A DNA stretch of 64,000 nucleotides from Macrothele yani. Its lineage: Eukaryota; Arthropoda; Arachnida; Araneae; Macrothelidae. Position 1 is the first letter of the stretch. Every line of letters begins with the position of its first letter. Shown piece by piece: positions 11,941 to 22,059 of the stretch. Location of the stretch: the NCBI GenBank assembly GCA_039090855.1, contig CM077025.1:100420489-100484488 (forward strand), written 5' to 3'. The position numbers were made by a program, and so were the translations under genes. The notes under the pieces are model-generated. The model saw only the letters and a list, made by a program, of their open reading frames with translations. It was not told where the DNA came from and did no database searches.

Positions 11941-12689
11941 ATGTTTCAGTCGCAACCTGGAGGGCAGAGTTGTATAAAAATAAAATGTATCTGCGTACAC
12001 AACCATTGAAGCAGAAAACTTGCTGCAAACCCGTGAATCATGATAACAATACAATAAGATAATTTAAAGAAACATTAATGAAACAATAATTAATTATTAG
12101 AGCATTACAGATTCCAATTAGGACAAAATAAGTACATTACAATTGAATGTGCAGCAATGTGTGTGAAATGGGACCTTTACGGTAATATATTGAAATATTG
12201 GACCATGAACCTCATAAAAACAAGACACAAATTAAAGACAGTTTTTATATCCAGAAAAATAGTTCCATTAATGAACTTCAAAAATTATAAATAACATTTG
12301 AAACAATTTAATTAAAAACAGTAAACATACAAAATACATGAGAAAAAGATTTTAATTTAATAACTGGCAACTGCAAGAAGAACCTGGCAATAAAATTTAA
12401 ATTTTCTGTGTAAATGAAACTTTTGATACAATTCCAACACATTGAAAACAGGCCTTGATAAAATCTACAAGCCAGAAATGTCTGCAAAAATAAAATAACT
12501 CAGATGTGAAAAATAATTGAACATTATTCAAGTTAAAATAGAATTAAGTACTGTATATACTCGCGTATAAGTCGAGAAATTTGGGACAAAATGAGAGCTT
12601 CAAAGTAATGGAGTCGACTTATATGCGGGGTCTAAAAAAATCGTAAGTCCAAAAGTTCTTCCCGTGAAGCAAAAGGCAATCCATCCCAA

Positions 12690-12800
12690 AAGAAATAAAA
12701 ATGCTGATGCGGTATTAATTACGAAATCGCAACCCTCTGAAAGAAAAAGAAAGAAAAAACACCGATGTGGTAGAATTACGAAATCGCGACCCTCCGAATT
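12690..12800 (+). repeat. two-copy imperfect repeat in the pogo 5' region
   Basis: A block containing GATGCGGTATTAATTACGAAATCG is repeated about 70 bp later as GATGTGGTAGAATTACGAAATCG, each followed by CRACCCTCYGAA. Non-coding. Confidence 0.7.
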
Positions 12801-12952
12801 TCTCCGCGCTTTGAAAAGTCTCCTCTCTCCTGGCCTTGCGTATCCACAGCGCAGTCACAGCCGCGCATAGAAAGCTCCGCCCTTCCGACTACCAGTTGAT
12901 TGCGCTGACCTTCGACGTAATGGAGCCATGCGACAGCCAGTGTTAGGTGTTG

Positions 12953-13047
12953 CTTGTTCTTAATCGCACATGTTTTTCTTGTTCTTAATCGCACATGTTT
13001 TTCTTGTTCTTAATCGCAGTGTTTTTCTTGTTCTTAATCGCACGTGT
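12953..13047 (+). repeat. 25-bp tandem repeat upstream of the transposase start
   Basis: Four units of CTTGTTCTTAATCGCACATG plus a T-run start at 12953, 12978, 13003 and 13027 (period 25, 25, 24). They lie in the 5' leader of the pogo transposase, whose ATG is at 13063. They translate as repeats of FLFLIAHV in one frame, which is why a spurious upstream start is possible. Confidence 0.92.
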
Positions 13048-13062
13048 CTCGCTTCTTCTGTT

Positions 13063-14395
13063 ATGGGTGACACGGATTGTGTAAAGAAACAGATGTCCTA
13101 TAACGCAGGATTCAAGTTGAAAGTGGTTTCTTTTGCAGAAAATACTAACAATTGTGCTGCTTCACGTCAATTTGGCATTAACAAAAAACTGATTCGAGAT
13201 TGGCGTAAAAAAACGGACTTGGTGAAAATCGCAAAAGGCATTGCGCCGTGGAACGACATCTTTCCCAGAGCTGGAAAGTGTCTTGAATGATTGGATTGTG
13301 GGCTGCAGACAAAATGGTTACATTGTAACGCGAACTGGTATACGTTTGGGAGCAATGAAGCTCGCAAAAAATGAAAAGTTTGCAGCCGCAAATAACACTT
13401 TTCGTGCCTCACCAGGTTGGTGCACAAGGTTCATGAACCGCTATGGGTTGTGTCTACGCCAGTGCACCAAAATTGCACAAAAGTTACCTTGTGACCTCGA
13501 AGCAAAGATAATGGAATTTCAAAAGTATGTAATTCAAAAGAGAAAAGAGACTGCTTTTGAACTTTCCCAAAAAGGGAACATGGATGAAACCGCCATGTGT
13601 TTCGACCTTCCTGGAAATAAGACAGTGAACCAAAAGGGCGAAAAAAATATCTTGATCAAAACGACTGGCCACAAAAAATCCAGTTTCACGGTTGTTCTTT
13701 CCTGTTTGGCCGACGGCAGTAAGCTACCTCCAGTAATTATTTTCAAACGCAAAACTCTGCCGAAAAGCGTTGTCTTTCCGTCTGGTGTGCTCGTTCGTTC
13801 CCATGAAAAAGGATGGATGAATGAATCCGGAACAATTGACTGGTTAAAGAATGTGTGGAGCAAAAGGCCAGGTGCACTTTTGAGGAAACCTTCTCTTTTG
13901 GTGTGGGATATGTTTGTTGCACACCGTTGTGCAGAAGTGAAAAAAACTGCAGAAAATTCAAAAACAACTCTTGCTGTCATTCCAGGTGGGTTGACATCTG
14001 TTCTTCAACCACTACATGTCTGCCTTAATAAGCCCTTCAAGGACAATGTGCGGAGGTATTGGGCAGATTGGATAAGTTCTGATTTGCCGACCGAAACCAA
14101 GGGCGGAAATCTAAAGAAGCCGGATATCGTTTTGATTGCGCGATGGGTCAAGGATGCTTGGGATGCGATACCTGCGGAAATGGTCGTGAAATCATTCAAG
14201 AAATGTTGCATTAGTAACAAACTTGATGGCACAGAGGATGATGAGATTTTTATGAGTGATGATGACAGTGATTCTGATGACACAGGCATAGATGGGAATA
14301 CTGATGTTTATGATGACGCGCCGAAGACGGAGAAAGACTTTTTTGAACTGTTTGGCGAGTCTGACTCGGAATCGGAGTTTGAAGGGTTCCGATGA
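13063..14395 (+). pseudogene. pogo-type transposase, frameshifted, third catalytic Asp changed to His
   Basis: Start at 13063 (MGDTDCVKKQMSYNAGFKLK), chosen over the ATG at 12970, which lies in the leader repeat. Residues about 12-55 form a Brinker/Psq-like helix-turn-helix (FKLKVVSFAENTNNCAASRQ). A one-base frame change falls near 13235; the second frame runs about 13241-14395 with a CENP-B-type DNA-binding region (WCTRFMNRYGL), then the DDE core: NMDETAMCFDLP, SLLVWDMFVAHRC, and VLQPLHVCLNKPFKDN. In the family the last motif is QPLDV; here codon CAT at 14015-14017 gives His. The C-terminus is acidic (DDDSDSDDTG, then ESDSESEFEG). Two independent lesions make it inactive. About 440 residues, near full length. 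Confidence 0.92.
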
Positions 14396-15183
14396 AGTTT
14401 TTGGGTATGCAAATTAAATTTAGTATTATATATATAATTTTTTTCGTTTTCAAATTTTTTGAATAAATTCATTGAAATTTTTTTTTTCTCATTCCGGGAT
14501 CGAGTTATATGCGAGTTTCCGATTTCTTACGATTTTTTCCTCTGAAAGTGGGGAGGGGGTCGACTTATACGCGAGTATGTACGGTATATCAATCTGAGTA
14601 AAGCCTTGAGTAAGTGTTTTAATTGCTGTAAATAACATTTTATTTTTTTAAATCTACAAGCAAGAAATATCTGCAAAATTTGCTAATAATTTGGAAGCTA
14701 TCCGCTGCTACTCTGCTTGAGGGGGGTTGCTTGATGTTTTCTGCTGGTGGCAGTATATCTTTGACTGATCCCTGCGGGTTCTGTTCCTATTTTTTGGTGC
14801 ATGGCTAGCTAACTGTGCAGTACCACTTCATTGTCTAGCATTTTTCTCTTTTTTCTTTCCCTTAGCATTCCCTAAACTTAACCTCCTAGCTTAACATTTC
14901 TAAAGGGAAGTTTAAGACAATGGGTCAGACACCACTTTCCTAAAAGCCTCTGCACCATAATTTTATTTTAAATTGTTATATTGAGTTTCATTCAGCATTT
15001 TACCTTTAAAGAAAGCTCTGGAACTGTTTCTTTGTGCATCAGCTTTGTACAGTTATTCTCCTTTTGCACCAAAGCAACTAACTAGCAATATTAATCTAGG
15101 CCTAACCTCCGACAAATGGCACCTCCCAACAGTGATCCCTTTTCCCTGGTCCTAGCAGTGATCGTTATTCGGAGGTTTCACTG

Positions 15184-15950
15184 TATCTTTCTTTATTTGC
15201 TATGTATGCAGCCTGGTTTGGAGCCTGTGGTTATTATTTTTACTTTATTCCTTAGTAAACATTTGTTAATGTTATTCAATTTTCCATCATTTGCTGTGTT
15301 TAATTACCTATTTTGTCACTTTTTTTTTTTTTTTTTTTTTTTTAGGATTAGTTATGTTTGACTTACTGTGAAATGTTAATGTTAATTTTCTTGGGAAAGT
15401 CATTATCTGTTAATTTCTTTTTCCCCCATTTCTGTTATGGCTGTAATTTGACTTTCTTTTGAAGATAGTAATTTAGCTCTAGTTATTAAATTTCTTCGTA
15501 TGTTAATTTTTAGGTGCAATACATTTTATTTTATTTTTCTTGAAATTATATATGAAGTCTAGAGAAAGAATAAGTAAAATCTGTGGGTAAGTATTTTAAT
15601 TTCTGTTGGAATTTATTAAAACATTAAAAAAAAACCGACCTAATAAGGAAACAAAATTCAAGACCGAATTTATTTACTGTAATGGTCTATTTAAATGTTT
15701 GCAAACAAAAAAAAAAAAAAAAAAATAACATAAGGTTTGCACAATGTCTTGACATTAAAATAAAAAACAACAACCCTTGCATCAAAGGAGAAAAAAAAAA
15801 TCATATGCAAGGAATTATTTGCAACACAGGACTTTCACTTATTGAAAGTGCAAGTTGTCAGTTGTGAAAACATGTTCGGTGGAATAACTCGGTAATTAGA
15901 AACTTATTTAATGAAATGAATCCTGAAAGAAATATGGGATTATGCCATAT
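15184..15950. other. T- and A-rich spacer, no gene
   Basis: Contains a poly-T run at about 15319-15343 and a poly-A run near 15710. No motif or splice-bounded ORF seen. Confidence 0.6.
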
Positions 15951-15957
15951 AATACAA

Positions 15958-16112
15958 ATTTTGAAGATGACAATCCAATTTTTGGCGTAAATGTGACAAG
16001 GATGGTAAGTCAGATAATATCCAAAAACTTGAAAATTTTCATGTTTTCGGATATTATCTGACTTACCATCCTTGTCACATTTACGCCAAAAATCAGATTG
16101 TCATCTTCAAAA
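15958..16112. repeat. 69-bp arm palindrome made of two SINE S1 tails
   Basis: Arms at 15958-16026 and 16044-16112 are inverted copies with about three mismatches around a 17-bp loop. Each arm equals the SINE S1 tail (GGATATTATCTGACTTACCA). RNA or single-stranded DNA from here would form a long hairpin. Confidence 0.9.
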
Positions 16113-16379
16113 TAATGAAATGAAATTAATTTATTGGAAAAACTGGTTCTTATTCTGCCTCTTCTTTGGGCATGTGTCCCTATTTTAGGGATGAGTGGCT
16201 CTTTATTGCCTTTGATGCTCACAAAGCTTAACCCCCCCCCCTACAAAAAAGTAACCATTACTGTGACACTGAATTGCAAGGAAAATGGATTGATAAATAT
16301 AACGATATTTGGGTTAATGTAACATTATAACCAAATAAATTACGTGGCTAAGTGTACAATTGTCCATAATTCTGTTGTT

Positions 16380-16596
16380 TTTTTTCGATTGGTGGTTTAA
16401 CGACCACCGTGAGCAACTCAATGGGCTATAAGCAGTCGCCCGTGCCTAATTTAGGGTCACTGGTTCCAGGTAAGGGAGAGAGCCAGTGCAGTAAGACAAA
16501 CACAATATCCATGCCTCACCGGGATTCGAACCCGGGCCCCTTTTGGACGAATGATCAGAGGCCATCGCTTAGATCACTGCGCCACCGGGGCGGCCA
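16380..16596 (-). mobile_element. tRNA-derived SINE (family S2), near full length
   Basis: On the minus strand the head is GGCCGCCCCGGTGGCGCAGT with ATCTAAGCG (A-box) and GGTTCGAATCC (perfect B-box), then a body with AGGCATGGATATTGTGTTTG and GAGTTGCTCACGGTGGTCG, ending in an A-run. A second, head-truncated copy lies at 60637-60818. It inserted into the left arm of the palindrome, interrupting a sequence continuous on the right arm. Confidence 0.88.
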
Positions 16597-17117
16597 TAAC
16601 AAGTTACTTAATGTAGTGCTATCAATGCAGGCCATGCTTATCAACAATTAAAAGTATGAAAATATAATAATATCACATACAAAAAACTCAAAAAGTTTGT
16701 TGGTATTATAAATAAATGAACTTACTGAAATATTGTCCTTTGAGAGATATTAGTCCAAGGTAGAATAACTGACTAACCCTTGCCAAGTTTAGGGTTAAGT
16801 TGTCCATTTTAGCATGCAGTTCAACAATCCTTCATTGCTTGGTTATTATTTCAACTATAATTCTGAAGTTGCCTGATTTGATGGATGACAGAACCAGGTT
16901 GTAGTTATTCCAAGAGTGCAGTATCCAATTTAAAACAGTTGTAAGCCAAGCATTGTACGGTGGATTTCAACATCGAGGCATGCGCATATACCTTTCAACT
17001 TCAGACGACCTTCAAAAAGCGGTGAGGTAAACAATGAATGCCACAAAAGGAACTGAGATAAAATCCTTAAAAACCATTAAATACATTAAAAAAAGAAAAA
17101 AAGCATAGCTTACATCT

Positions 17118-17192
17118 CACACTTCGACCAAACTAGTTTCAATAGCTTCTCTCATTGTCTTCTTCAGTGGTGCGTTAGCCGATATTCGGCCT
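17118..17192 (-). other. possible degenerate hammerhead ribozyme motif
   Basis: In the 3' region of the left Penelope-like arm, the minus strand reads GCCGAATATCGGC (a 5-bp hairpin), then CTGAAGA, a potential stem, GAAA, and a short ACT/GGT stem leading to GTC. CTGANGA, GAAA and NUH are the hammerhead core, and Penelope-like elements are known to carry hammerheads in their terminal repeats. Stems I and II pair poorly as I draw them, so this is at best a decayed copy or a chance match. Confidence 0.25.
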
Positions 17193-17439
17193 GTTGTGCT
17201 TAATATAACGTCGACGTCCACGCATTCCCCGGAGACATGTTGTTACACATAGTGATATCTCGTCTTCTAGAACGTACATGTAGTTTGACATGAGGATGCA
17301 TCATGGCGCCATCTGTTGGGCCACCTAATATTTATTATTAGCTTTGATATTTTTGTCATTTAGGTTGAGTTACTTTTCTTATTTTTCATAAGCTTCTCAT
17401 TAATTTCTTTTTTTTTTATATCATGCTCAAGGAAGTATT

Positions 17440-17995
17440 TCCAGGAGTATGGTAGTTCACATGGGGATGTACTATTGCAATTTCTATGCCATGTTTCTTC
17501 CATGGCCATAGATTCCGACATCAAAATTTGGTTGTTTTTTATGCGTTATTGTCCTTGAACTTTTCCAATCTGGTATAACATGATTTTTTTACAATATTGT
17601 ATAAACGATGTTTTTTCTGCCTTTCTAATTCAATTTGTATTATGTTCATTTATTCTTGCTGTGAATCGTCGTTTAGTACTACCGACATAAAATTTATCTG
17701 ATTTACCATTTTCAGGGTTTATTGTTGGAATTGTATAGATGCCTGCTTTATATAAAATGAGCTTATCATTCCCAATTGATGTTAATAATCTGAAGTTGTC
17801 TGTGACTTTTATGGCCATATCAAGACTATGGTTTTTGCATTCTTTTTTTAATATATCTGTGATCCGTGGGGTAAATGGTGTAAGCTACCAGAATATTGTA
17901 GGTTCTTTTTAGTTAGTTTATTTTTGGTATTTATTTGCTGTTTTTATCTTAGAGTATAAAGATTGGATTAGACCTTAAGTGTATCCAAATCCGAC
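17440..17995 (-). pseudogene. Penelope-like element, GIY-YIG endonuclease fragment (left arm)
   Basis: The minus-strand ORF 17818-17630 reads NDKLILYKAGIYTIPTINPE then DKFYVGSTKRRFTARINEH. GIY-n-YVG followed by an Arg-rich helix and Glu is the GIY-YIG nuclease signature; fused to a reverse transcriptase it defines Penelope-like elements. Downstream frames (to about 17440) resemble the element's C-terminus (DWK, THKK, NFDVG, HGRNMA). The reverse transcriptase is absent: the fragment is cut off at the palindrome centre. Confidence 0.82.
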
Positions 17996-18149
17996 TGCTG
18001 TGTTTTTTATTCAGTTTGTTTCCTCTTTAATTTTTATTTCCACCTAAATTCTTTACTAAAAAAGCATTTTAATTTGTATTTCATCTTAGAATGCTTTACT
18101 AAAAAAAGCATTTAAAGAGGAAATAAACTGGGTAAAAAAACACAGCACT

Positions 18150-18765
18150 AATCCAATCTTTATACACTGAGATAAAACAGCAAGTAAGTACCAAAAATAA
18201 CCCAACTAAAAAGAAACCACAGTATTCTGGTAGCTTACCATTTATCCCTTAAATCACAGATATAAAAAAAAAAGAATGAAAAAACTATAGTCTTGATATG
18301 GCCATAAAAGTCAGACAAGTCGAAATTATTAACATCAAATGAGAATGATAAGTCCATTTCACATAAAGCAGAGGTCTATACAATTCCAACAACAAACCCT
18401 GAAAATGGTAAATCAGATAAATTTTATGTCAGTAGTACTAAACGACAATTCACAGCAAGAATAAATGAACATAATACAAATTGGATTAGAAAGGAAGAAA
18501 AACATCGCTTACACAATATTGTAATGAAAATCATGTTATCCCAGATTGGGTAAACTCAAGGGGAATAACAATGCATAAAAAACATAACTACATTTTGATG
18601 TCGGAATCTATGGTCATGGAAGAAACATGGCATAGAAATTGCAATAGTACATCCCCATGTAAACTACCATACTCCTGGAAATACCTCATTGAGCAAGACA
18701 TAAAAAAGAAAGAAAGTAATGAGAAGCTTATAAAAAAAAATAAGAAAAATAACTCAACCTGAATG
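18150..18765 (+). pseudogene. Penelope-like element, GIY-YIG fragment (right arm)
   Basis: Mirror copy on the plus strand: KAEVYTIPTTNPENGKSD, FYVSSTKRQFTARINEHN and WIRKEEKHRLHNIV near 18365-18525, with the GIY motif mutated (EVY) and YVG changed to YVS. The C-terminal part lies to about 18765. More degraded at the catalytic motif than the left copy. Confidence 0.8.
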
Positions 18766-18956
18766 ACAAAAATACCAAAGATAATAATAAGTATTAGCTA
18801 GCACAACAGATGGTGCCGTGATGCCAAACTACGTGTATCTTCTGGAAGACGAGATATCGCTACGTGTAACAACATGTCTCCGGGGAACACGTGGATGCCG
18901 ACGTTACATTAAGCACAAAAGGCCAAATATTGGCTAACATACCACTGAAGAAAATG

Positions 18957-19101
18957 AATAAATAAATAAATCGCTCTTTCCACATTGAGCAACACACAGC
19001 AACTAAAAAATTGTTATTCGGCCACCGTCGGAAATCGTCGAATAACAATTTTTCGGTAGCTGTGTGTTGCTTAACGTGGAAAGAGCGGTGGATTTATTTA
19101 T
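18957..19101. mobile_element. small foldback element (about 145 bp)
   Basis: Arms 18957-19020 and 19039-19101 are inverted: GCTCTTTCCACATTGAGCAA against TTGCTTAACGTGGAAAGAGC, plus matching AATAAATAAAT/ATTTATTTATT ends and TTGTTATTCG/CGAATAACAA. It interrupts the right palindrome arm; CACTGAAGAAAA occurs on both sides (about 18943 and 19131), suggesting a duplicated target. No coding. Confidence 0.85.
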
Positions 19102-19905
19102 TCAACTGACGCCAAGTATTTAGAGGATTTTCACTGAAGAAAACAATGAGAGAAGCTATGCTTTTTCAATTTTAAAATGTTTTTAATGGTTTTTAAGGAT
19201 TTTATTTCAGTTCCTTTTGTGGCATTCATTGTTTACCTCATCGCTTTCGGAAGGTCATCTCAAGTTGAAAGGTATATGCACGTGCCTCGATGTTGAAATC
19301 GGCCATACATTGCTTGGCTTATAACAGTTTTAACTTGGATACTGCACTCTTGGAATAACTACAACCTGGTACTGTCATCCATCAAATCAGGCAACTTCAG
19401 AATTATGGTCGAAATAATACCCAAGCAATGAAGGATTGTTGAACTGCATGCTAAAATGGACAACTTAACCCTAAACTTGGAAAGGGTTAGTTAGTTATTC
19501 TACTGAGGACAATATTTCAGTAAGGTCATTCATTTATAATACCAACAAACTTTCTGAGTTTTTTTGTATGTGATATTATTTTCACACTTTTATTTGTTGA
19601 TAAGCATAGCCTGCATTGATAGCACTACATTAAGTATTATGGACAATAATACACCTATTGATTGGTACTTCAAATAACTTGATTACACTAACAGTGAATG
19701 CAATGAAAATGGCTTGAAAAAGAAGAAGACAGTCTTTCTTGAAAATTTGCCGATAAAAAAAACTATATTCATGTTAAAAAATGCTAATTTTAAAGATTAT
19801 TATTACAATTTCATTACAAACAGCCAGTCATTTGTGTCATAATAATTTGGGTTGCAGCTTCCTTCTGTAAACTGATTTGATTATTCAAAGACATTTTTAA
19901 ATATA

Positions 19906-20536
19906 CTGTAGAACCCTCTCATAATGAGGAGATCTTGTGTCCAATGGAAATTCTCACTAAATCCATTTTGAAGTCAAAAATCCCACCATGTAAAAATATG
20001 CATATGTTTATACTATATATCCATAATAATCTAACTTCTAATTGTTATTAGTTAATTACAGCAGAACAAATGAAAATAAAATAAGCATTTACATGACCAC
20101 ATAGTAGCAGTGAATCCTGAAGCAGACATCATGTAGAGTGGGCCTTTTTACACAACTCACTTGTTGAGCATTTGACATACTCCCTACCCATTGCTTTTCT
20201 ATCAGGATTCTTCTACTAGCACACCAAGATTCCCCTGCACTATTGTAGTTTCATCCTGTATGCTACCATTTCAATTCCTCCATTCCAGGACAGTGAGCAG
20301 CAGATTTCCTTTGCCTTGTTAAATATGGAATTTCGTTTAATTTTGTTACTTCACTTGTCAAAAGTGATCATCTAAGTTTTTCTTTCCCTCATTAAATCTG
20401 GAGTTTCATTAAATTTCGTTCATTTTATAGCTATCAAAATGACCTTTGAATTTACATTATAACAAACAAAGTTCCTTTTTTGTTTTTTGAATCGGAGATC
20501 TCACTAAATGAGGCTTGTTATAAGTGGATTCTACTG
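19906..20536. mobile_element. MITE with CTGTAGAACCC/CAGTAGAATCC ends
   Basis: The left end CTGTAGAACCCTCTCATAAT and reverse complement of the right end CAGTAGAATCCACTTATAAC are imperfect inverted repeats resembling pogo/Tigger-type ends. The flanking TA is clear on the left only. The interior (about 630 bp) is non-coding and repeats phrases such as CACTAAAT and ATTTCGTT near each end. Confidence 0.6.
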
Positions 20537-20861
20537 CATGTGGAACTCAGAATTGCATTTAGGTAGTAATTTAATGGCATTGATAAGTTCTGGGTGAATA
20601 TTTGTAACAGCAGTTTACTGTGGTGGGTTTGCTTCCATAAAATAATACCAGATAACTAAGGCTTTTTGCTGTTATGTTTCCTATGGTAAAAGAGTTTTCT
20701 CTATATAGTTTATTTAAAATGAAAAAGAAATAGAAAAATGTATGTTTTTGTCAATTTGTTCCTTTATAATGTATCACAATATATGAAAACTTTCTATAAT
20801 GCAATCTCTGTTGGGTTTTTTAAGCTGTGTGTGTTTTTTTTTGGTTTTTTTCTGACTGCAG

Positions 20862-21341
20862 GATCAATTTCTGAAAAAGAATAGTGTAAACGTAGAAGAA
20901 AAGCTCAAAACACCATCTGTGCATCCTGAAGTGACTCCAGAAAATCCACAAGATATGAGATCTGATATTATGGGACTTGATCACAAGAAAATATTGAGTA
21001 AGGTCCTTAAATCTAAGAAAATTTCAAAAAATGTACCTATGGTTTCCTCATCTGAAATAGAATGTACTGCAAAAGAACAGGATGATGGTGAACTTGAAAA
21101 TTGTGATGCAGTTCACTCTATACCAGCTGTTCCTTTATTCAGCAACATTGATAGGAGAAAACAAATAAAACAGTTCTGTGTTGATCGAAACATTCAGAGG
21201 GCCAAAATAAAGAAGCGCAGTGAAGAAGCAAGTGCTTGCAACACAGCAGCCATAGATTATTTAAATGATATTATTGATGATAGCTTTGAGGATGATTATT
21301 TGGAAGAAGACTACCAAGATACAGATGAATGGCATGTCTGA
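20862..21341 (+). CDS. terminal coding exon of an unrecognised host gene
   Basis: A polypyrimidine tract and CTGACTGCAG (AG at 20860-20861) form a good 3' splice site. From 20862 the frame DQFLKKNSVNVEEKLKTPSV stays open for 160 codons to a TGA at 21339-21341. The middle is rich in Lys and Ser; IDRRKQIKQFCVDRNIQRAK looks helical and basic; the C-terminus DDIIDDSFEDDYLEEDYQDT is strongly acidic, ending DEWHV. I do not recognise the family. Codon use, lack of stops, the splice acceptor and downstream AATAAA repeats support a real exon rather than a transposon ORF. Upstream exons are not identifiable in the window; the preceding DNA would be intron filled with transposons. Phase 0 at the acceptor is assumed. 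A retroposed or dead fragment cannot be excluded. Confidence 0.62.
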   Translation, partial: DQFLKKNSVNVEEKLKTPSVHPEVTPENPQDMRSDIMGLDHKKILSKVLKSKKISKNVPMVSSSEIECTAKEQDDGELENCDAVHSIPAVPLFSNIDRRKQIKQFCVDRNIQRAKIKKRSEEASACNTAAIDYLNDIIDDSFEDDYLEEDYQDTDEWHV

Positions 21342-21575
21342 TGTTTTGCTTGTCATTTCAATGGCAAACCGAAGGCTGTAGTTTCATCAGGGCTTTATTT
21401 GAAAACTTGATTTTAAATACATTTCACTAGAGAACAAAATTTTTGGTGATTTCATCCACAAATGGCTCCAGAATTTTTTTCAGATTACTATAAAGACAAA
21501 ACAATAAGCTTTGACTTTCCTTTCATGGTATGTATGTGCCTCTGTTAGATCTTCTGGAAGTAGAGTTATTGTGCA

Positions 21576-21597
21576 AATGTAAATAAATAAATAAACA
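21576..21597 (+). terminator. poly(A) signal cluster
   Basis: Overlapping AATAAATAAATAAAC lies about 235 bp after the stop of the terminal exon, a fitting 3' UTR length. Confidence 0.5.
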
Positions 21598-22059
21598 TAT
21601 CTTTGAAATATTTTTATGTAAAAAATTACTTCCTGCATGATTACTTCCATATTTTTGAGGTACACAAGTATAAAGGAGTATAATTTTTTTCTGATCATGT
21701 TAAAAGAGGAAAAAAGGAAAATCCAAATTGACGGCGGCACTGTAATTGTAGTTACCCTTATCTGTTGGCATACTCTGAAGTAGCAAATTATTAGGAACAC
21801 CCAATAGAAATCAGCCACATACATCCACATTTACATTTGAAACAATGACATTGAGATGGCTTTATAAACAGGTGACTGCAAAGTATTCAGACATTTGCAA
21901 AAAATGATCATATGTAGAGGATTTTAGGAAGGGGGTGTCTGACCCCAGGTCTTAAACAACAATTAGAAATAGGAAGCTAGGAGATTTGGGCTAGAGTACC
22001 TGATAGGAAAGTGACACAGAAGCAAAGTAGAAAGGAGGAGGAAGACACCCTTATTTATT

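Larger units (their letters stand above)
12551..14584 (+). mobile_element. pogo-like DNA transposon with both inverted repeats
   Basis: The left end CTGTATATACTCGCGTATAA (TA at 12549-12550) matches the reverse complement of the right end CCGTACATACTCGCGTATAA (TA at 14585-14586); the inverted repeat is about 25 bp with two mismatches and continues GTCGA. Length 2034 bp. It carries one transposase gene in plus orientation. It sits inside the CAGTGAAACCTCC element, so it is the younger of the two. Confidence 0.93.
11390..15183. mobile_element. element with CAGTGAAACCTCC inverted repeats, invaded twice
   Basis: The left end CAGTGAAACCTCCATTACC (TA at 11388-11389) and the reverse complement of the right end CAGTGAAACCTCCGAATAAC (TA at 15184-15185) share a perfect 13-bp inverted repeat flanked by TA, typical of pogo/Tigger-type Tc1-mariner elements. 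Its interior contains a tRNA-derived SINE (about 11750-11935) and a complete pogo-like element (12551-14584); without the latter it is about 1.76 kb and non-coding. Likely a non-autonomous member (inference). Confidence 0.8.
16350..19660. repeat. large palindrome of two Penelope-like fragments
   Basis: The left arm (about 16350-18031) and right arm (about 18112-19660) are inverted copies, diverged but colinear; for example the word after GCACTACATTAAGT near 19640 answers TTAATGTAGTGC at 16610, and the two GIY-YIG coding scraps mirror each other. The central spacer is about 80 bp and holds two AATTCTTTACTAAAAAAGC-like words. The left arm has a SINE insertion (16380-16596). The right arm has a 145-bp hairpin insertion (18957-19101) and lacks about 30 bp between two AGCTAT words present on the left. 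Confidence 0.9.
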
